Of a DNA stretch of 8,172 bases, positions 5,803-8,172 are shown in pieces (within the stretch, counting starts at the first letter, position 1; every line of letters starts with the position of its first letter). The DNA is from Gammaproteobacteria bacterium (GTDB lineage Bacteria > Pseudomonadota > Gammaproteobacteria > Xanthomonadales > Rhodanobacteraceae): positions 11,326 to 19,497 of the forward strand of contig VBNZ01000083.1 of NCBI GenBank assembly GCA_005877675.1, in the 5' to 3' direction. Position numbers and translations under genes: made by a program. Below the pieces are notes generated by a model, which saw only the letters and a program-made list of their open reading frames with translations, was not told the origin of the DNA and made no database searches.

Positions 5803-7632
5803 TTACAGACCTTTGATGACGCCAAAACCTTGCGCCTTGAGCCGCATCTCCTCGGGATACGGCGGCGTATCGAGCGTACGCTGCGCGGCCACCGCCGCCT
5901 GCATCGACTGCCACCAGCGCACTGTGAACACGTCGCCATGCGCGGCGAGCAGTGCAGCTCGCTGCGCGGCGCCCATGCCGAGAAAGCGCGGAAACTGTTC
6001 GGGGAATACATCGTGCGCCCCGACATAGAACGTCTCGCCGCGTTCGTCGTCCTCGGGCAGTTCGCGGAAACGGCAATCGCTGACCAGACACAGCTCGTCG
6101 TAGTCGTAGAAGATCACGCGGCCGTGCGCCGACACACCGAAATTTTTCAGCAGCAGATCGCCCGGAAAAATATTGCTCGCGGCGAGATCGCGGATCGCCT
6201 GGCCGTAGTCGACGATCGCGCGCTGTGCCGCCGCGGGTTCGGCTTCGCGCAGATACAGATTGAGCGGACGCAGGCGGCGCTCTACGTAGCAGTGCGTGAT
6301 GACGATGTCGTCGCCGTCGAGATGCGCACTCTCGCTGCATCCGACGAGCAGTTCGTCGAGCAGCTCCGACGCAAATTGGCGCTTCGGAAAACGCAGGAAG
6401 CGGAAACGCTGCGCATCGACCAGGCGCCCGGCACGATCGCGGCGGAATACCAGAGTATACTTTTGCATCACCTCGGCGCGCACGCTTTCCTTCGGAAACG
6501 CAAACTTGTCGCGGATCAGCTTGAACACCAGCGGATACGAGGGCAGCGTGAACACCGCCATGACCAGGCCGCGCTCGCCGTCGGCGTGCACGAACTGCTC
6601 GTCGCGGCGCGCCGCGAGATGGCGGAAGAAATGCCGGTAGCGCTCGGTCTTGCCCTGTTTGGCGCGCCCGAGCACGGTATACAGCTCGTCGATCGGCTTG
6701 TACGGCAGCAGTGTGCGCAGGAACACGACCGCATCGCCGACCGTCGGCAGATCGGCCTGGAAATAGCTGCGCGTGTAGCCGAACACCTGCGCGACCTGCG
6801 CGCGTTCGGTCAGCACGGCATCTACGCGCAGACCGGCGTCTTCGTTGATCAGCGCGATTACCAGCGGTGCGACTTCGCCGACACCGAAAATGCGCCCGAT
6901 GAGATAGGCGCGGCGCTCGCGATAGAACACGGTTTCGAGCAGTTCGATCGCGCGAATCGGGCTCGCGCCGTTCGCATCCGCGCCCCAGCGCGAAAGTTGC
7001 TGCGTCAGCGCATCGACCATGCGCAGCGCGCACAGGCCGGTGTGCGCGTACGGCACGGCGAATTTGTAATCGTCGAGAATGCGCTGGCAGATGCGCGGCA
7101 GATGGCCCCACACCGCATAGCTGTGGCGCGCGACCGCATGCGTGATGCGATCGGTCGGCTCGATATCGAGGGCGACGAATTCGATCGTCGCATCCACGCC
7201 CTGCGTATGGAAGAAGCGCCGCGTCAGCGTGTTGTAGAAAGTCTTGTTGAGTTCCTGATCGAGCAGCGGCGCGATCAGCTCGGCGAAGCGCGGTCGGATC
7301 TGCTGCCACAGCGCATGATCGCGCACGCGCGCGCGCAGCAGCGTTTCCAGCCGCGCCATGGTCGCGCGCACGCAGATGTCGTAGGAATCGAAGCGCTCGA
7401 GCGCATCCGCCTGCGACGCGCTGAAATCCCGCGACTCGAAGCGCGCTTGCGCGCGCCGCGTGATCGCGCGGAAGCGCGCGTTGTAGTCGGCGAAGCCGTT
7501 GCGGATGTCGAGCGCGGCGGCTTCGGCCAGCGCGAGGTTTTCCGACTGGTTATCGGGCAGGGTGGAAGCTGGCGTGGGGGCGCTCGCGGTTTCCATGCAC
7601 GCAGTCTCGCACGACGCTGCTACGCTCGTCAT
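5803..7632 (-). CDS. aceK: Isocitrate dehydrogenase kinase/phosphatase AceK
   Basis: Bifunctional cytoplasmic enzyme that phosphorylates and dephosphorylates isocitrate dehydrogenase, setting the split between the TCA cycle and the glyoxylate bypass. The protein has 609 residues (E. coli AceK 578). The N-terminal regulatory helical part spans about 30-345. The kinase-like part begins with the ATP loop HADGERGLVM (349-358), followed by VFTLPSYPLVFKLIRDKF (360-377) with ATP-contact Lys371. Asp406 (RLVDAQRF) lies 35 residues further on, the same spacing as Lys336 and active-site Asp371 of E. coli AceK. Later motifs are CYVERRLRPLNLYL (448-461), SNIFPGDLLLKNFGV (486-500), GRVIFYDYDELC (504-515) and GAHDVFPEQFPRFL (538-551). 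ATG 7632 is the longest start; ATG 7596 (Met13) is an equally weak alternative, and neither has a strong Shine-Dalgarno. aceA and aceB are not adjacent, unlike the enterobacterial aceBAK operon. Confidence 0.97.
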   Translation of the reverse strand: MTSVAASCETACMETASAPTPASTLPDNQSENLALAEAAALDIRNGFADYNARFRAITRRAQARFESRDFSASQADALERFDSYDICVRATMARLETLLRARVRDHALWQQIRPRFAELIAPLLDQELNKTFYNTLTRRFFHTQGVDATIEFVALDIEPTDRITHAVARHSYAVWGHLPRICQRILDDYKFAVPYAHTGLCALRMVDALTQQLSRWGADANGASPIRAIELLETVFYRERRAYLIGRIFGVGEVAPLVIALINEDAGLRVDAVLTERAQVAQVFGYTRSYFQADLPTVGDAVVFLRTLLPYKPIDELYTVLGRAKQGKTERYRHFFRHLAARRDEQFVHADGERGLVMAVFTLPSYPLVFKLIRDKFAFPKESVRAEVMQKYTLVFRRDRAGRLVDAQRFRFLRFPKRQFASELLDELLVGCSESAHLDGDDIVITHCYVERRLRPLNLYLREAEPAAAQRAIVDYGQAIRDLAASNIFPGDLLLKNFGVSAHGRVIFYDYDELCLVSDCRFRELPEDDERGETFYVGAHDVFPEQFPRFLGMGAAQRAALLAAHGDVFTVRWWQSMQAAVAAQRTLDTPPYPEEMRLKAQGFGVIKGL

Positions 7633-7756
7633 GCCGGTGGGAGCGACCGCCCAAAATCCAGCTCACGACCGCCGCTTGCGAGACACTGCTGATGTGAATT
7701 TCAATCAACTCTGCGGTGCAAATGCATGTCTCTCAAATCACCGCCCGGAGTGTGAC
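7633..7756. promoter_or_regulatory. Divergent intergenic region between aceK and the small gene
   Basis: 124 bp separate the aceK start (leftward) and the 76-codon gene (rightward), so promoters for both should lie here or, for aceK, slightly inside. On the + strand TTGCGA (7676-7681) could be a -35 box, but the -10 at normal spacing (around 7697-7704, GAATTTCA) is a poor match. A GGAG (7747-7750) six nt before ATG 7757 is a good Shine-Dalgarno. I see no clear operator palindrome. Confidence 0.35.
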
Positions 7757-7987
7757 ATGCGCAACTGGCTCAAGAAATTCGAAGAAACCACCGTCGGCAT
7801 GCTGTTTTCCGACCAGTATCTGGCGCCATCGGAAGTCGTGCGGATCGCGGCGTTGGAGCAGGACAAGACGCGGCGTTGCGGTACCGTCTGCAACGAAACC
7901 GTATCGCCGCAGGAAATGGCTGCCAGCAATACGACACCCGCGCCGAAATCGACGACCCCAAGCGTGCATCTGATCGGCATGCGCTGA
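7757..7987 (+). CDS. Small protein of unknown function (76 aa)
   Basis: I do not recognise this protein. It begins MRNWLKKFEETTVGMLFSDQ and continues YLAPSEVVRIAALEQDKTRR; two cysteines are spaced as Cys41-x3-Cys45, and the C-terminal third is Ser/Thr/Pro-rich and probably disordered. The N-terminal 35 residues could form amphipathic helices; there is no signal peptide or membrane segment. Support for it being real: a good Shine-Dalgarno (GGAG, 7747-7750) six nt before ATG, codons with the G/C-ending bias of the neighbours, an independent position divergent from aceK, and an intrinsic terminator about 130 bp downstream on the same strand. An in-frame open stretch extends upstream into the aceK 5' end but lacks start signals. 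It could be a lineage-restricted gene. Confidence 0.6.
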   Translation: MRNWLKKFEETTVGMLFSDQYLAPSEVVRIAALEQDKTRRCGTVCNETVSPQEMAASNTTPAPKSTTPSVHLIGMR

Positions 7988-7997
7988 AGATTCTCTT

Positions 7998-8074
7998 CGT
8001 CATCCGGCGGAAGCTGGAATCCAGTGATTCTTGAAGCGGTAAGATACTGGATCTAGCGCTTTCGCCGGGAAGAC
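7998..8074. repeat. Degenerate palindromic intergenic repeat, related to the copy at 4780-4862
   Basis: Left arm CGTCATCCGGCGGAAGCTGG (7998-8017, then AATCCAGT) and right arm ACTGGATCTAGCGCTTTCGC (8046-8065, then CGGGAAGACG) are reverse complements apart from small gaps and substitutions. The outer CGTCATCC...GAATCCAG wording matches the dispersed GTCATTCCGGCGAAAGCTGGAATCC repeat type. It starts about 10 bp after the stop of the small gene. Confidence 0.7.
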
Positions 8075-8083
8075 GGTAAGAGT

Positions 8084-8115
8084 AACGCTCCCTCGTTGGA
8101 AACGCTCCCTCGTTG
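8084..8115 (+). repeat. Tandem 15-bp direct repeat next to the terminator
   Basis: AACGCTCCCTCGTTG occurs at 8084-8098 and again at 8101-8115, a 17-bp period with two bases between copies. The last base of the second copy is the first base of the terminator stem. Each copy also contains an imperfect palindrome (AACG...CGTT). Confidence 0.85.
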
Positions 8116-8152
8116 CGGTGGATCGGGCCATGTGCCGATCCGCCGCTTTTTT
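8115..8152 (+). terminator. Intrinsic (Rho-independent) terminator
   Basis: GCGGTGGATCGG (8115-8126) pairs with CCGATCCGCCGC (8135-8146), a 12-bp stem with one G-U pair, around an 8-nt loop. It is followed directly by six T residues (8147-8152) and then GTTT. On the + strand it would end transcription of the small gene at 7757-7987 or of another unit running rightward. Confidence 0.88.
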
Positions 8153-8172
8153 GTTTAGAGGTTTTTGATCAG

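Noticed and set aside
5830..7692. A 620-codon open frame on the + strand across aceK
   Set aside because: It is antisense to the unmistakable aceK gene over almost its whole length and has no family motifs. GC-rich codon bias commonly leaves such mirror frames open.

Overview
The window looks like chromosomal DNA of a GC-rich gammaproteobacterium, most likely in the Xanthomonadales (Xanthomonadaceae/Rhodanobacteraceae). This rests on the close match of the UvrD, RluE and AceK proteins to gammaproteobacterial families, strong G/C bias at third codon positions, and intergenic palindromes of a kind I associate with that order. The placement is inferred from recall of families, not from a search. 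I see no tRNA, rRNA, CRISPR array, transposase, integrase or phage gene.

Layout. On the + strand: the C-terminal half of uvrD (1-1053), which carries a 105-bp perfect-arm palindrome inserted in frame in subdomain 2B. Next is a short repeat-bearing gap, then a two-gene unit. That unit encodes a MotA/TolQ/ExbB-type membrane protein (1222-2283) and a MotB/ZorB-like protein with one membrane helix, a long periplasmic coiled coil and an OmpA peptidoglycan-binding domain (2330-3397). The second gene ends in a CTAG shared with the stop codon of the convergent next gene. The - strand then carries, in transcription order from the right: aceK (7632-5803), an exported COG4798-type methyltransferase (5735-4872), rluE (4768-4223) and a class I SAM methyltransferase (4091-3394) broken by an internal deletion and frameshift. 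The right end, on the + strand, holds a small unrecognised 76-codon gene (7757-7987), a degenerate palindromic repeat, a tandem 15-bp repeat and a strong intrinsic terminator (8115-8152).

Functional reading. UvrD (repair helicase), RluE (23S rRNA pseudouridylation) and AceK (glyoxylate-bypass control) are core functions with no obvious link to each other. The most interesting unit is the MotA-like/OmpA-like pair, which has every part of an ion-driven, peptidoglycan-anchored rotary motor. No flagellar, Tol/Ton or Zorya effector gene lies beside it, so its output is unknown. Other points worth a look are the palindrome translated inside uvrD, a compact element of triloop hairpins between rluE and the broken methyltransferase, and a methyltransferase-fold protein that appears to be exported to a compartment with no known SAM supply.
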